NCBI GenBank assembly: GCA_002369025.1
Contig: DFDV01000138.1
Span: 1 to 21,307 of the forward strand
Origin: Treponema sp. UBA3819
GTDB lineage: Bacteria; Spirochaetota; Spirochaetia; Treponematales; Treponemataceae
DNA: 21,307 bases
Direction: 5' to 3'
Shown here: one piece after another, positions 13,539 through 21,126 of the stretch
Numbering within the stretch: position 1 is the first letter of the stretch
Layout of the letters: each line of letters starts with the position of its first letter
Notes under the pieces: model-generated
The model's database searches: none
Told to the model about the DNA's origin: nothing
What the model saw: only the letters and a program-made list of their open reading frames with translations
Translations under genes and position numbers: made by a program

Positions 13539-15584
13539 TTATTTTTCAGTGGCTTTCAGATAGCCCTGCCAGTTTTCCGGTGGATTTTCAATAAAATACC
13601 TGCATTTTTCCGCATATTTTGCGCTTACGGGGTCTCTGTCTGCCAGATCGTGGAATAAATCTTTTGCTGTGGCAAAGTCACCCTGACGGAAGAGTCCATA
13701 AGGATTTTCAAAGGCGGCAAAAGTCGTTTCGTTTTCCTTGTATTCCGCCTCGCTCATGGGAGTGTAGACCAGCACGGGCTCTGTCCGACCCACAACGGCA
13801 ATATTTGCGATGTTACGGAAGGCAAGATTAGAGCCGTCTGCCTGGGCCGCATCCATGGTGGACTGGGAACACATGGTATAGGTGCCGAACTGCTTGTTGA
13901 TTCCTTCCAGACGGGATGCCAGATTTACGGTGTCGCCCATCATGGTGTAGTCAAAGCGCTTGCTGGAACCAAAGTTGCCCACGGTTGCGGAGCCTGTGTT
14001 TAAGCCGATTCGCTGTTTGACGGGTTTTCCTGTAATTGCCATCAGTTCTTCCTGCATTTCGGCAAGTTTCCGCTGGCATTCCATTGCTGCTTCCAGACCC
14101 CGCCGGGCATGGTCTTTCTGAAAAGTCGGTGCGTTCCAGAAGGCGATGATGGCGTCTCCCTCGTACTTGTCGATTGTTCCGCCGTAAGAGAGGATGACAT
14201 CGGTCATGGCGCTCAGGTAGGTGTTCAGAAAGGCGGAAAGCTGTTCCGGGGAAAGTCCTTCAGAAATAGAGGTAAAGCCCTGAATGTCAGAAAAATACGC
14301 GGTTATTTCACGCCTTTCCCCGCCCAATTTTAAGAGTGAGGGATTGTCAATCAGGTTGTTGATGACGGTAGGGCTCAGGTACTGGCTGAATGCCGCCTTG
14401 ATGTAACGCTTTTGTCTGCCCTCCGTAGCATAGGTGAGGGAAACTGTTGCCGCAAAAGACAGAATAAAGGCGGCCAGAGGGGCTCCAAAGGGAAGTATCA
14501 GGCCGTAGTAAAATGCCAGATATGCGGCAAAAATATAGAGGAAAATTCCGGCGACAAAGAGCAGTGCCTGAATAGTCATGCTGTGCATCTGTAACTGGGA
14601 AAAAACCGCGCCAAGCAGACAGCCCGCAAGAAGGGTAAAAAATATGATGCAGAGGGCAAGTGGCTCCGGCGTGTCCCGCAGAAAATTTCCCTGCAGAATG
14701 GTGTCCAGCTGGGAAATATGTACGCCTACACCGGGATAGGTGACGGCAACCGGGCTTGTACAGATATCGTAAAGTCCGGGAGCATAAAGTCCAAAAAAAA
14801 CATAGCTTCCTTTAAACTGCCGGGGGTCAAGAATGGATTTTCCCAGAGGGCTACCGTCTTTTTCTGAGCGTTCAATGGCATATTCGCTCTGTAAAATCTG
14901 CGCAGCGTTATAGGGAATGTAGCGGCCCAAATCGCGTTGGTAACGGACATACATGCCGCCCTCTTTTGCATGGGGAATGGCAGAAATATCCGGAAGTTTT
15001 TTTGCCACGACAAGGTTTGCCAGGGCAAGTCCGGGTTCGCGGGCGGCAGTGTCTGCGTAGAATCTGCTGCGGCGGGCGGTGCCGTCTGCATCCAGTGAAC
15101 TGGTGACATTTGCCAGCAGTGCGGCAGAGGCGGCAAGGGGCTCTACAGGGAGGACAGGTTTTTCCGCACTGAAATTTGCATCGTAGTATACGGTTTGAAT
15201 CGCCCGCCCAAAACGCTGACAGGCTGAAGCAAAAGCGTCATCGTCTTCCGGGCCGTAGAGTGATGGCTCGGAATAAATCATATCAAAAGCCACAGAGGCT
15301 GCATTTCCCCGGTTAAAAAAATCAATCATGGAAGCATAGGCGGCACGGGGCCATGGCCAGCCCCAGCCCATTTCCTTTTTAGCCCAGTCCAGACTTTTCT
15401 GGTCCAGGAGGACAATATTGATTTTTTCTGAGGGAGAAAAATAAGGAGCAGTGACTTTCATGCGGCTGTCGTAACTTTTGTGTTCAATCCAGGAAAAAAA
15501 GCCGCCAAAATGGAGAGCGCACACCAGCGCAAAAACCAGTGTGCACAAAAGAGCCAGATGTTTCAGTTTTTTTGTTTTATTCAT
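13539..15584 (-). CDS. CHASE2-domain class III adenylate cyclase
   Basis: The 681-residue membrane protein should convert ATP to cAMP in response to an extracytoplasmic signal. An N-terminal helix (~8-27) leads into a CHASE2 sensor (~30-300: SYDSRMKV, INIVLLDQKSLDW, WPWPRAAYA, VAFDMIYSEP). Three hydrophobic segments (~308-328, 336-358, 362-385) follow, then the cyclase domain (~420-600). Metal-binding aspartates are D433 (FSDIQGF) and D477 (DKYEGDAI). K473 and T547 form the adenine-selecting Lys/Thr pair seen in cyanobacterial CyaC-type enzymes, and N554 and R558 (DTVNLASRLEG) are the transition-state residues. About 80 C-terminal residues (~600-681) look helical, TPR-like. The gene begins three bases after the SH3 gene and has no obvious Shine-Dalgarno, so translation is probably coupled. 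Confidence 0.92.
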   Translation of the reverse strand: MNKTKKLKHLALLCTLVFALVCALHFGGFFSWIEHKSYDSRMKVTAPYFSPSEKINIVLLDQKSLDWAKKEMGWGWPWPRAAYASMIDFFNRGNAASVAFDMIYSEPSLYGPEDDDAFASACQRFGRAIQTVYYDANFSAEKPVLPVEPLAASAALLANVTSSLDADGTARRSRFYADTAAREPGLALANLVVAKKLPDISAIPHAKEGGMYVRYQRDLGRYIPYNAAQILQSEYAIERSEKDGSPLGKSILDPRQFKGSYVFFGLYAPGLYDICTSPVAVTYPGVGVHISQLDTILQGNFLRDTPEPLALCIIFFTLLAGCLLGAVFSQLQMHSMTIQALLFVAGIFLYIFAAYLAFYYGLILPFGAPLAAFILSFAATVSLTYATEGRQKRYIKAAFSQYLSPTVINNLIDNPSLLKLGGERREITAYFSDIQGFTSISEGLSPEQLSAFLNTYLSAMTDVILSYGGTIDKYEGDAIIAFWNAPTFQKDHARRGLEAAMECQRKLAEMQEELMAITGKPVKQRIGLNTGSATVGNFGSSKRFDYTMMGDTVNLASRLEGINKQFGTYTMCSQSTMDAAQADGSNLAFRNIANIAVVGRTEPVLVYTPMSEAEYKENETTFAAFENPYGLFRQGDFATAKDLFHDLADRDPVSAKYAEKCRYFIENPPENWQGYLKATEK

Positions 15585-15587
15585 AGA

Positions 15588-16121
15588 TTAGTCGTCTAAG
15601 AGTTTCTTCAGATTCTTTTTTGCATCTTTAAGAGTGTCTTTTGCAGAATCTTTTGCGGCATTTACGCTTTCTTCCAGAGAAGATTTAGCCTTGTCGCCGG
15701 CTTCTTTTGCTGCATCTTTTGATTTTTCTGTGGCATCTTTTACATCTTCATTAATTTTCTTTCCGGCCTTAGTAAAATCTTCTTCTGTTGCAGCCTTCAG
15801 ACCTTTTCCGGCCAGTGCAAGATTGTCTATGGAACTGAGAATCTGGTCGCCGCTGTCAATTTTCTTAGTAGTAAGGCTGCTGTTTGAAATCCATCCGGTT
15901 TTTCCGTTTACCTGTACCTGTGTCTTGCTGGATTTGCTTTCCAGAACGGTGCATACATCACCATAGGCAACAGTTGTTACCGTGGAGGCAAAAAAGCTTG
16001 TTGAAGACTTTACTTTTGCACTCTTGTCAGCAACATAAACTCTGGCACCTTTTTCAAAAGAAGCGGCAAAAAGAGCTGTCATGGAGAAAAGTGTAAGAAT
16101 CATAAAAATATGTTTTTTCAT
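15588..16121 (-). CDS. Exported SH3-domain protein with helical Lys/Ala-rich tail
   Basis: The 177-residue product starts at the ATG at 16121, set by AGGTGG upstream. An earlier in-frame start would precede this ribosome site and include the promoter region. A signal peptide (MKKHIFMILTLFSMTALFAA) is followed by a bacterial SH3 domain (~22-90; VYVADKSAKVKSS, GDVCTVLESKS, NGKTGWISNSSL). SH3b domains usually bind peptidoglycan or peptides in the periplasm. Residues ~105-177 are repeats of the type KDATEKSKDAAKEAGDKAKS, an amphipathic, LEA- or apolipoprotein-like helix. It is first in a two-gene operon with the CHASE2 cyclase, so it may act in the envelope with that sensor; this is inference from gene order. 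Confidence 0.85.
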   Translation of the reverse strand: MKKHIFMILTLFSMTALFAASFEKGARVYVADKSAKVKSSTSFFASTVTTVAYGDVCTVLESKSSKTQVQVNGKTGWISNSSLTTKKIDSGDQILSSIDNLALAGKGLKAATEEDFTKAGKKINEDVKDATEKSKDAAKEAGDKAKSSLEESVNAAKDSAKDTLKDAKKNLKKLLDD

Positions 16122-16156
16122 AGTAAACCACCTTTTTATAGAAAGATTTGACATAT

Positions 16157-16185
16157 AGTATATCACATGCTTTCTCTTTTCTCAA
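16157..16185 (-). promoter_or_regulatory. Promoter of the SH3-cyclase operon
   Basis: On the minus strand TTGAGA (16185-16180), a 17-nt spacer and TATACT (16162-16157), about 35 nt before the ATG at 16121. Its -35 overlaps the -35 of the divergent antiporter promoter. Confidence 0.7.
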
Positions 16186-16205
16186 ATGGAAAAAAACGCT
16201 AGACT
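16177..16205 (+). promoter_or_regulatory. Divergent promoter of the antiporter gene
   Basis: TTTTCT (16177-16182), a 17-nt spacer and TAGACT (16200-16205). The leader contains AGAGGT eleven bases before the ATG at 16229. The two -35 boxes share bases 16180-16182, so the two polymerases should compete. Confidence 0.5.
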
Positions 16206-16228
16206 AAAAAAAAGAGGTAGAAAAAATA

Positions 16229-17956
16229 ATGGAAAATCCTTTCGGACACTTACTTCCGGCTTTCATGCAGTTTGTAACGCTTACCGGTGCACGTTTTGTC
16301 CTGCTTGTGGGCGTGATGATGTTTTTTGGTTCAGCAGGCGGACGTTTATTTCAGAAACTTAAGATTCCCCAGGTTGTAGGCTACATTGTGACGGGTATTT
16401 TGCTGGGTGTTTCAGGTTTATTTGTACTGGGAAAAGAGACGATCGCAGCCCTTAATCCAATCAGTACCATAGCCCTTTCGCTGATAGGCTTTCTGGTCGG
16501 TGCGGAACTGAAGATTGATGTGATAAAAAAATACGGAAAGCAGTTTGTCGGCATTCTGCTGGGAGAATCAATTACACCCTTTTTTGTAGTTGGCATTCTG
16601 ACCGGCGCCGTCTCCTTCTTGTTTACAGGAAACCTTCCCTATTCAATTTCCCTGGGCCTGCTTTTGGGTGCAATCTGTGCCGCAACTGCGCCCGCCGCCA
16701 CCACGGATGTCTTAAAGGAGTACCGCACAAAAGGTCCCCTCACTACAACGATTCTGGGCATTGTGGCTATGGACGATGCGGTTGCCCTTATTCTCTATGC
16801 GGTCGCCGCTACCATTGCATCTCCCTTGCTGGGCGGACACAGCATTTCCCTGGCCTCACAGCTGGCGGCAATTGCCTATGACATTTTTGGTTCCATTGCG
16901 ATGGGAATGGCCTTTGGCTTTATCCTCAGCCTGATTCTTAAATACACAATGGATGATGACGGCCGGGTTCTGGGATTTTCCCTGGGCATTCTGCTTTTGA
17001 GCACAGGCATCTGTGATTTGATTCACCTTGACCACATTCTTTCCGCCATGTTCATCGGCTTTTTTATGACCAATTTTGCCCATAAAAAGACACGACCCAT
17101 GTTCAGGCTGGTGGAACGCTTTACCCCGCCAATCTATGTGCTTTTCTTTGTAACGGTGGGTGCAAAACTCAATGTCTGGATTTTAACTCCTTTCTTTCTG
17201 GTTATCGCCCTGCTCTATGTTGGCGGCCGTACTCTGGGAAAGACAATCGGTTCCCGCCTGGGTGCCCATCTGACCAAAGCTCCGGAAAGCGTACGTAAGT
17301 ATCTTCCCTTCTGCCTTTTGAGCCAGGCGGGCGTTGCAATCGGCCTGAGTATTGCGGCGGGAAATGACTTTCCGGACAGCGTCGGCCCCCAGATTATGCT
17401 GATTATTACGGCAACCACCTTTGTCGTGCAGATTCTTGGTCCTATCTGCGTAAAATATGGTGTAACAAAGGCAGGCGAAGTAGGTCTGAACGTTACGGAA
17501 GAAGATATCCTCAAAAAGACCCTGGTCAAAGAAGTTACCGTCAATGGAAAGGCCGTTGCTTCTTCTACATCCTATGCAATTGTAAATGAAAACGACCCCA
17601 TTGGAAAAATCATCGCTGATTTTGCAACCCATGAAAACATGAACTATGAAGTGCGGGGCAGGGACGGGCTCCTTGTGGGACAGGTTTCCCTTGCACGCAT
17701 AAAGGATGCCATGCAGATTGGTGCCCTTGCCGACATGATGCCGGTCTTTGATGTCATGGAAAAGCCTGCCGCAACCTGCTTGCCGGAAACACCCCTGCCC
17801 GAAGCCTACCAACTTTTTGCCGACCATGACACCGAGGCGATAAACATTGTGGACTCACAGGGTAAGCCCATGGGCATTCTTGAAAAATACACCGTAGACC
17901 ACTACATCCACACAAAAATCGTTGAGCTTGAGCACAGACTGGAAAACATGGGCTGA
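16229..17956 (+). CDS. CPA2-family cation/proton antiporter with CBS-like C-terminal domain
   Basis: The 575-residue inner-membrane protein should exchange Na+ or K+ for protons. The membrane domain (~15-410) contains about 12-13 hydrophobic segments. Its family landmarks are LKIPQVVGYIVTGILLG, the GFLVGAELK stretch, the ATAPAAT unwound-helix motif and the ion-binding Asp pair in MDDAVALI. The cytoplasmic C-terminus (~430-560) has no Rossmann/TrkA-N fold as in KefB/KefC. It carries instead a CBS-like part (DVMEKPAATCLPETPLPEAY ... INIVDSQGKPMGILEKYTVD), suggesting control by an adenine nucleotide or by ionic strength. It is divergent from the SH3-cyclase operon and shares its control region, so both may answer an envelope or ionic cue. 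Confidence 0.85.
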   Translation: MENPFGHLLPAFMQFVTLTGARFVLLVGVMMFFGSAGGRLFQKLKIPQVVGYIVTGILLGVSGLFVLGKETIAALNPISTIALSLIGFLVGAELKIDVIKKYGKQFVGILLGESITPFFVVGILTGAVSFLFTGNLPYSISLGLLLGAICAATAPAATTDVLKEYRTKGPLTTTILGIVAMDDAVALILYAVAATIASPLLGGHSISLASQLAAIAYDIFGSIAMGMAFGFILSLILKYTMDDDGRVLGFSLGILLLSTGICDLIHLDHILSAMFIGFFMTNFAHKKTRPMFRLVERFTPPIYVLFFVTVGAKLNVWILTPFFLVIALLYVGGRTLGKTIGSRLGAHLTKAPESVRKYLPFCLLSQAGVAIGLSIAAGNDFPDSVGPQIMLIITATTFVVQILGPICVKYGVTKAGEVGLNVTEEDILKKTLVKEVTVNGKAVASSTSYAIVNENDPIGKIIADFATHENMNYEVRGRDGLLVGQVSLARIKDAMQIGALADMMPVFDVMEKPAATCLPETPLPEAYQLFADHDTEAINIVDSQGKPMGILEKYTVDHYIHTKIVELEHRLENMG

Positions 17957-17997
17957 TTTTTCTGGAAAGCCTTTGCTCCTTTACTTACAGATGATGA

Positions 17998-18156
17998 CCA
18001 GATAGAGCTTTTCCATTGGGGAAGGCTCGCTTTTTGTGCGGGTGCATCGAAAAAGAAGAAAGCCTTTTGCTTTCCGATGCGGTGAGCGCCTTCGATTGGG
18101 CGAAAGTGAAGAAAGAAGACATATCGATTGACTCATCCTCAAAAATTAGTGGGTAA
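17998..18156 (+). pseudogene. Possible gene relic, NUDIX-like tail
   Basis: The 267-bp gap between antiporter and lipoprotein contains an open frame of 52 codons without a start, ending TAA at 18154. It includes ARFLCGCIEKEE and LSDAVSAFDWAKVKKEDI. The pattern L-S-D-x-V-S-x-F-x-W-(V/A)-(K/S)-x-E-(D/E)-(I/L) resembles the C-terminal strand and helix of NUDIX hydrolases, but no NUDIX box is present. It may be the eroded 3' end of a gene, or chance. GAAAGC/GCTTTC (18058-18063/18069-18074) forms a small hairpin in it. No clear promoter for the lipoprotein was found. Confidence 0.3.
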
Positions 18157-18223
18157 AACTCACTTTCTTTCCTCTCCGCATACGAATTACAATGCTTCTT
18201 ATATAAAAAATAAGGAGTTTCTT

Positions 18224-20368
18224 ATGAACAGATTTAAGTATTTATTTCTGGTGGCATATGTTCTGTGTGCAATCGGAATGCTGGCAGTAACTTTGACCTT
18301 TGTTGCGTGCAGTAGCGGAGATGACGGTGGAGCACCAACCGGCAATTCGGGAAACAACGGAAATGGCGGTTCGAACTCTGCTTTGGCTGTTTTTACCTGC
18401 AATACTGGTTATGATAATCGAACATTGACCTTTTATAATGATTCTACTTTCAAAGCAATTGTAAGTGACAGTAATACACCTCATGCAGTCGGAACATATA
18501 CACTTGATTCCGGCAACTGGGAAAACGGTACAATCTCAATGACTGCAACATCTGGCACAAAAGCAAGTACATTTACTGGTACTAAAACAATTTCAGCAAA
18601 GAAAATAACTTTCAGTAGCAAGACATATATCCTTACCGGCGGAAGCCTCAAAACTCCGTCTGACGAAAGCGGTAATTCTGGAAAAGAACCTTCCCAGACT
18701 GAAAAAAAACTTCTTGCGGAATACAACTATGACAATCTGAGCCTTATTTCCTTTTATTCAAACAACACATTCGAATTCAAATATTCGGACCGCAACTATG
18801 GTAAAGAATCAGGTACATATTCGCTCGTTGGAAACTGGAACAATGGCTGTGTCGCAATAAAAAACAGCAGTACTTCAAATTACCCCAAAATTGAATCAGG
18901 CGTACATGTAATTTCTGATGGAGTGCTGAAAATTTCTTACTATGATTATTCTGTGAAGGAAATTGCAAGCGGAGCCGATAAAAATGTATTCCCGGAAATG
19001 GTGTACTTCCCTGACAATAAAGAGTATTCTGAAAAAAAGATTGTCAATTTATTTATTACAAACGATGAAACAAGCGAGTCTAATAAAATTTACCTTGGAA
19101 AAATAGCAACTTTCTTTTTCTCAGACAACACATGGCTGTCTACCAAAAAAGCAGACTCTGCCAGCGGTATCCAGACATCTGTATTAGCTACAGGAAGCTA
19201 TGATGGTGTAATAGATATGAACAATAGAAACTATTCCGACATTACACTTTCATCAGCTGGGGCTCCAAGTGCAAGCACATATACCATTAAAAAAGATGAA
19301 TTTGGAAGAGTTTTCTTCAATGGGGGGGTCAATAGAAAATATAGATTCGATGCCGATGTTTTTACTTCAAAAGAGAAGTACATAAACTATGACAAAATCA
19401 ATGCCATTTTTGATGCTCCTGAGAAAAAAGGAGACAATTATACAAAAGAAAAACTTTATGTCTTCTATGAATATGATAGCTCTAGCGGAAAATCTCTTTA
19501 TGAAGTTTTATCTATTATAACTGCAGGCGATTATACAAACATAGAAGTTTTGGAGTCCTCTACATATTCACTATCTTCTGGTGACTGGTTTGATGGTAAC
19601 ATAAAATTCTCAGATGGTTATTTTGGTAACGAAATTAAAGATCGTGTTATGACAATTGGAAACGTGAAATATACACGCTCATATCCAGAATACAAGGATA
19701 CTACAGCTGCCAATGGTTCAGCCGCTTTCGCAGCAACTATACTCGGAAGAAAATATGTCGTTAAATTCGACAACGGCACTTATGTACAATATTGCAATGG
19801 TCAGGAAGAGGCAAAAGGCACTTATACAATGACAGGTAATTTTACAAACGGAACCATGAGGCTTAATGAAAATCAAGAATATAAAAATGGTTCATGGAAA
19901 ACAAAATCAGAAATAATCAACTGTACGATTACAAATGGAACTCTTAAAAACACCTATGGTTCATTCACGGCTGTAAGTAGTGATTATGATGTTTCACAGG
20001 ATAGTTCAACAAGCACAGAATCTGATGCCTATTACGAATCATCATTCGGGGAATCCGCCGTTGCTGTATTCAGATATAAAGATTCAGTCGGCTATGAAAC
20101 AATTTATTTCTATTCAGACGGAACATGGAAATGTAGAGAATACACATTAGGATTCTATCGTAGTACCGATTATACAGGCAAATGGTCTAGAACATCTGGA
20201 AACTGGACTAATGGCGTAATATCTTTTACTGCAGAGACACATAATGAGAGAACTGCTAATTTTGGAACAATTCCTTTAACCATAACAAATGGCAAATTCA
20301 AAATGAAAATTTTGGACACTCCGAGCATAGAATCAACAGATTCCAGTCCTGAGTATATAAAACGGTAA
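18224..20368 (+). CDS. Large repeat lipoprotein, probably surface-exposed
   Basis: The 714-residue product starts at the ATG at 18224, fixed by AAGGAG eight bases before it; a longer frame from 18128 has no ribosome site. The signal peptide ends in TFVAC with Cys29 as lipidation site, a relaxed lipobox as in spirochaetes, followed by SSGDDGG and a Gly/Asn-rich linker. The rest is six diverged ~90-110-residue units. Each has a strand with F-Y-x-(N/D)-x-T-(F/W), then G-(T/S/K)-Y-(T/S)-L/M-x-(S)-G-(N/D)-W-x-(N/D)-G-x-(I/V), for example GTYTLDSGNWENGTISM, GTYTMTGNFTNGTMRL and GKWSRTSGNWTNGVISF. It should form beta-rich modules. Asn/Thr/Ser/Tyr content is high and base composition is clearly more A/T-rich than its neighbours. 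Function is unknown; adhesion or ligand binding is a guess. It is monocistronic with its own terminator. Confidence 0.85.
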   Translation: MNRFKYLFLVAYVLCAIGMLAVTLTFVACSSGDDGGAPTGNSGNNGNGGSNSALAVFTCNTGYDNRTLTFYNDSTFKAIVSDSNTPHAVGTYTLDSGNWENGTISMTATSGTKASTFTGTKTISAKKITFSSKTYILTGGSLKTPSDESGNSGKEPSQTEKKLLAEYNYDNLSLISFYSNNTFEFKYSDRNYGKESGTYSLVGNWNNGCVAIKNSSTSNYPKIESGVHVISDGVLKISYYDYSVKEIASGADKNVFPEMVYFPDNKEYSEKKIVNLFITNDETSESNKIYLGKIATFFFSDNTWLSTKKADSASGIQTSVLATGSYDGVIDMNNRNYSDITLSSAGAPSASTYTIKKDEFGRVFFNGGVNRKYRFDADVFTSKEKYINYDKINAIFDAPEKKGDNYTKEKLYVFYEYDSSSGKSLYEVLSIITAGDYTNIEVLESSTYSLSSGDWFDGNIKFSDGYFGNEIKDRVMTIGNVKYTRSYPEYKDTTAANGSAAFAATILGRKYVVKFDNGTYVQYCNGQEEAKGTYTMTGNFTNGTMRLNENQEYKNGSWKTKSEIINCTITNGTLKNTYGSFTAVSSDYDVSQDSSTSTESDAYYESSFGESAVAVFRYKDSVGYETIYFYSDGTWKCREYTLGFYRSTDYTGKWSRTSGNWTNGVISFTAETHNERTANFGTIPLTITNGKFKMKILDTPSIESTDSSPEYIKR

Positions 20369-20387
20369 ATTCAACTAATTGAACTTA

Positions 20388-20421
20388 AAGTCCGTCTGTC
20401 GCGTACAGGCGGGCTTTTTTT
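20388..20421 (+). terminator. Intrinsic terminator of the repeat lipoprotein gene
   Basis: AAGTCCGTCTGT (20388-20399) pairs, with G-T wobbles, with ACAGGCGGGCTT (20405-20416) and runs into a 7-T tract. Confidence 0.88.
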
Positions 20422-20445
20422 ACAATAGAACAATCAAAAATCCTG

Positions 20446-20454
20446 TGGTATAGT
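20446..20454 (+). promoter_or_regulatory. Extended -10 promoter overlapping a false start
   Basis: TGG-TATAGT (20446-20454) is an extended -10 element (TGN before the box) with only a weak -35. The first ATG of the downstream frame begins at 20455, immediately after the box, and so lies upstream of the expected transcript start near 20461. Confidence 0.6.
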
Positions 20455-20475
20455 ATGGAAAAGCAAAATCTTATT

Positions 20476-21108
20476 ATGAAAAACGAAGACTCAAGCAATG
20501 TTCGGCACAGTTATTTTCACCTCATCCTCTCCATCCTGATTTTCAGTATTCTCGATTTCTGTGCGACTACTTTCTTTCAGGACATCCTTCATACGCCGCT
20601 TTTTTTCGACACGATTTTCATGATTGCCGCTCTTTTTGCTTTCGGTCCTGTCTCTGCCCTTTTTGAATATGTCATTTTTATATCCCTTGTGTGCGTGAAG
20701 CTTATTTTTCTTTATGGGAAAACTGACCATGTTTATCTTTACACGCTTTCTGCGCTCACCATCATTCTTGTGACGCATCTTTTTGTCCGGCGCAAGGAAA
20801 AACTTCATCAGGGCGTGAACCTCACTTTCCTCTATATTCTGACCGCTTCCATTCTTGCAGGGCTTGCCTGTTCCGTGGTTTCGGGCTTCATCGGGTACTT
20901 TACTTACAACTTGAATCAAAAAGACTGGACCTTCGACCAGATTATCTATGCCTTTAACGGAGAACAGTTTGACTTTCTTGCTTCTTCGATTCTGGGAAGA
21001 ATTCCTGTAATCATTTTGGACAGAATCATCACAACTTTCGCGGGCTTCGGTGTGTACAAAATATATACTCGTATAATGTCGCACAGGCTTTCACGGAGGA
21101 TGAATTAA
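20476..21108 (+). CDS. Membrane protein resembling ECF transporter S components
   Basis: From the ATG at 20476 the product has 210 residues with about six hydrophobic segments and a basic C-terminus (HRLSRRMN). An upstream in-frame ATG at 20455 is rejected because it touches the promoter -10 box. The arrangement LFFDTIFMIAALFAFGPVSALFEY near the N-terminus and GRIPVIILDRIITTFAGFGVYK near the end resembles substrate-binding S subunits of ECF vitamin transporters and the related membrane sensors of some kinases. There LDTIGTA-L-GP-A and ...DK-ITV-A lie in the same places. No ATPase or T component is in the window, so it would share a remote ECF module or be a sensor. The start lacks a Shine-Dalgarno. 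A lipoprotein gene follows by 18 bp. Confidence 0.65.
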   Translation: MKNEDSSNVRHSYFHLILSILIFSILDFCATTFFQDILHTPLFFDTIFMIAALFAFGPVSALFEYVIFISLVCVKLIFLYGKTDHVYLYTLSALTIILVTHLFVRRKEKLHQGVNLTFLYILTASILAGLACSVVSGFIGYFTYNLNQKDWTFDQIIYAFNGEQFDFLASSILGRIPVIILDRIITTFAGFGVYKIYTRIMSHRLSRRMN

Positions 21109-21126
21109 ATTCTCGAATAAGACTTT

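Noticed and set aside
17183..17827. Minus-strand 214-residue frame inside the antiporter gene
   Set aside because: The plus-strand reading is a well-conserved antiporter with motifs throughout.
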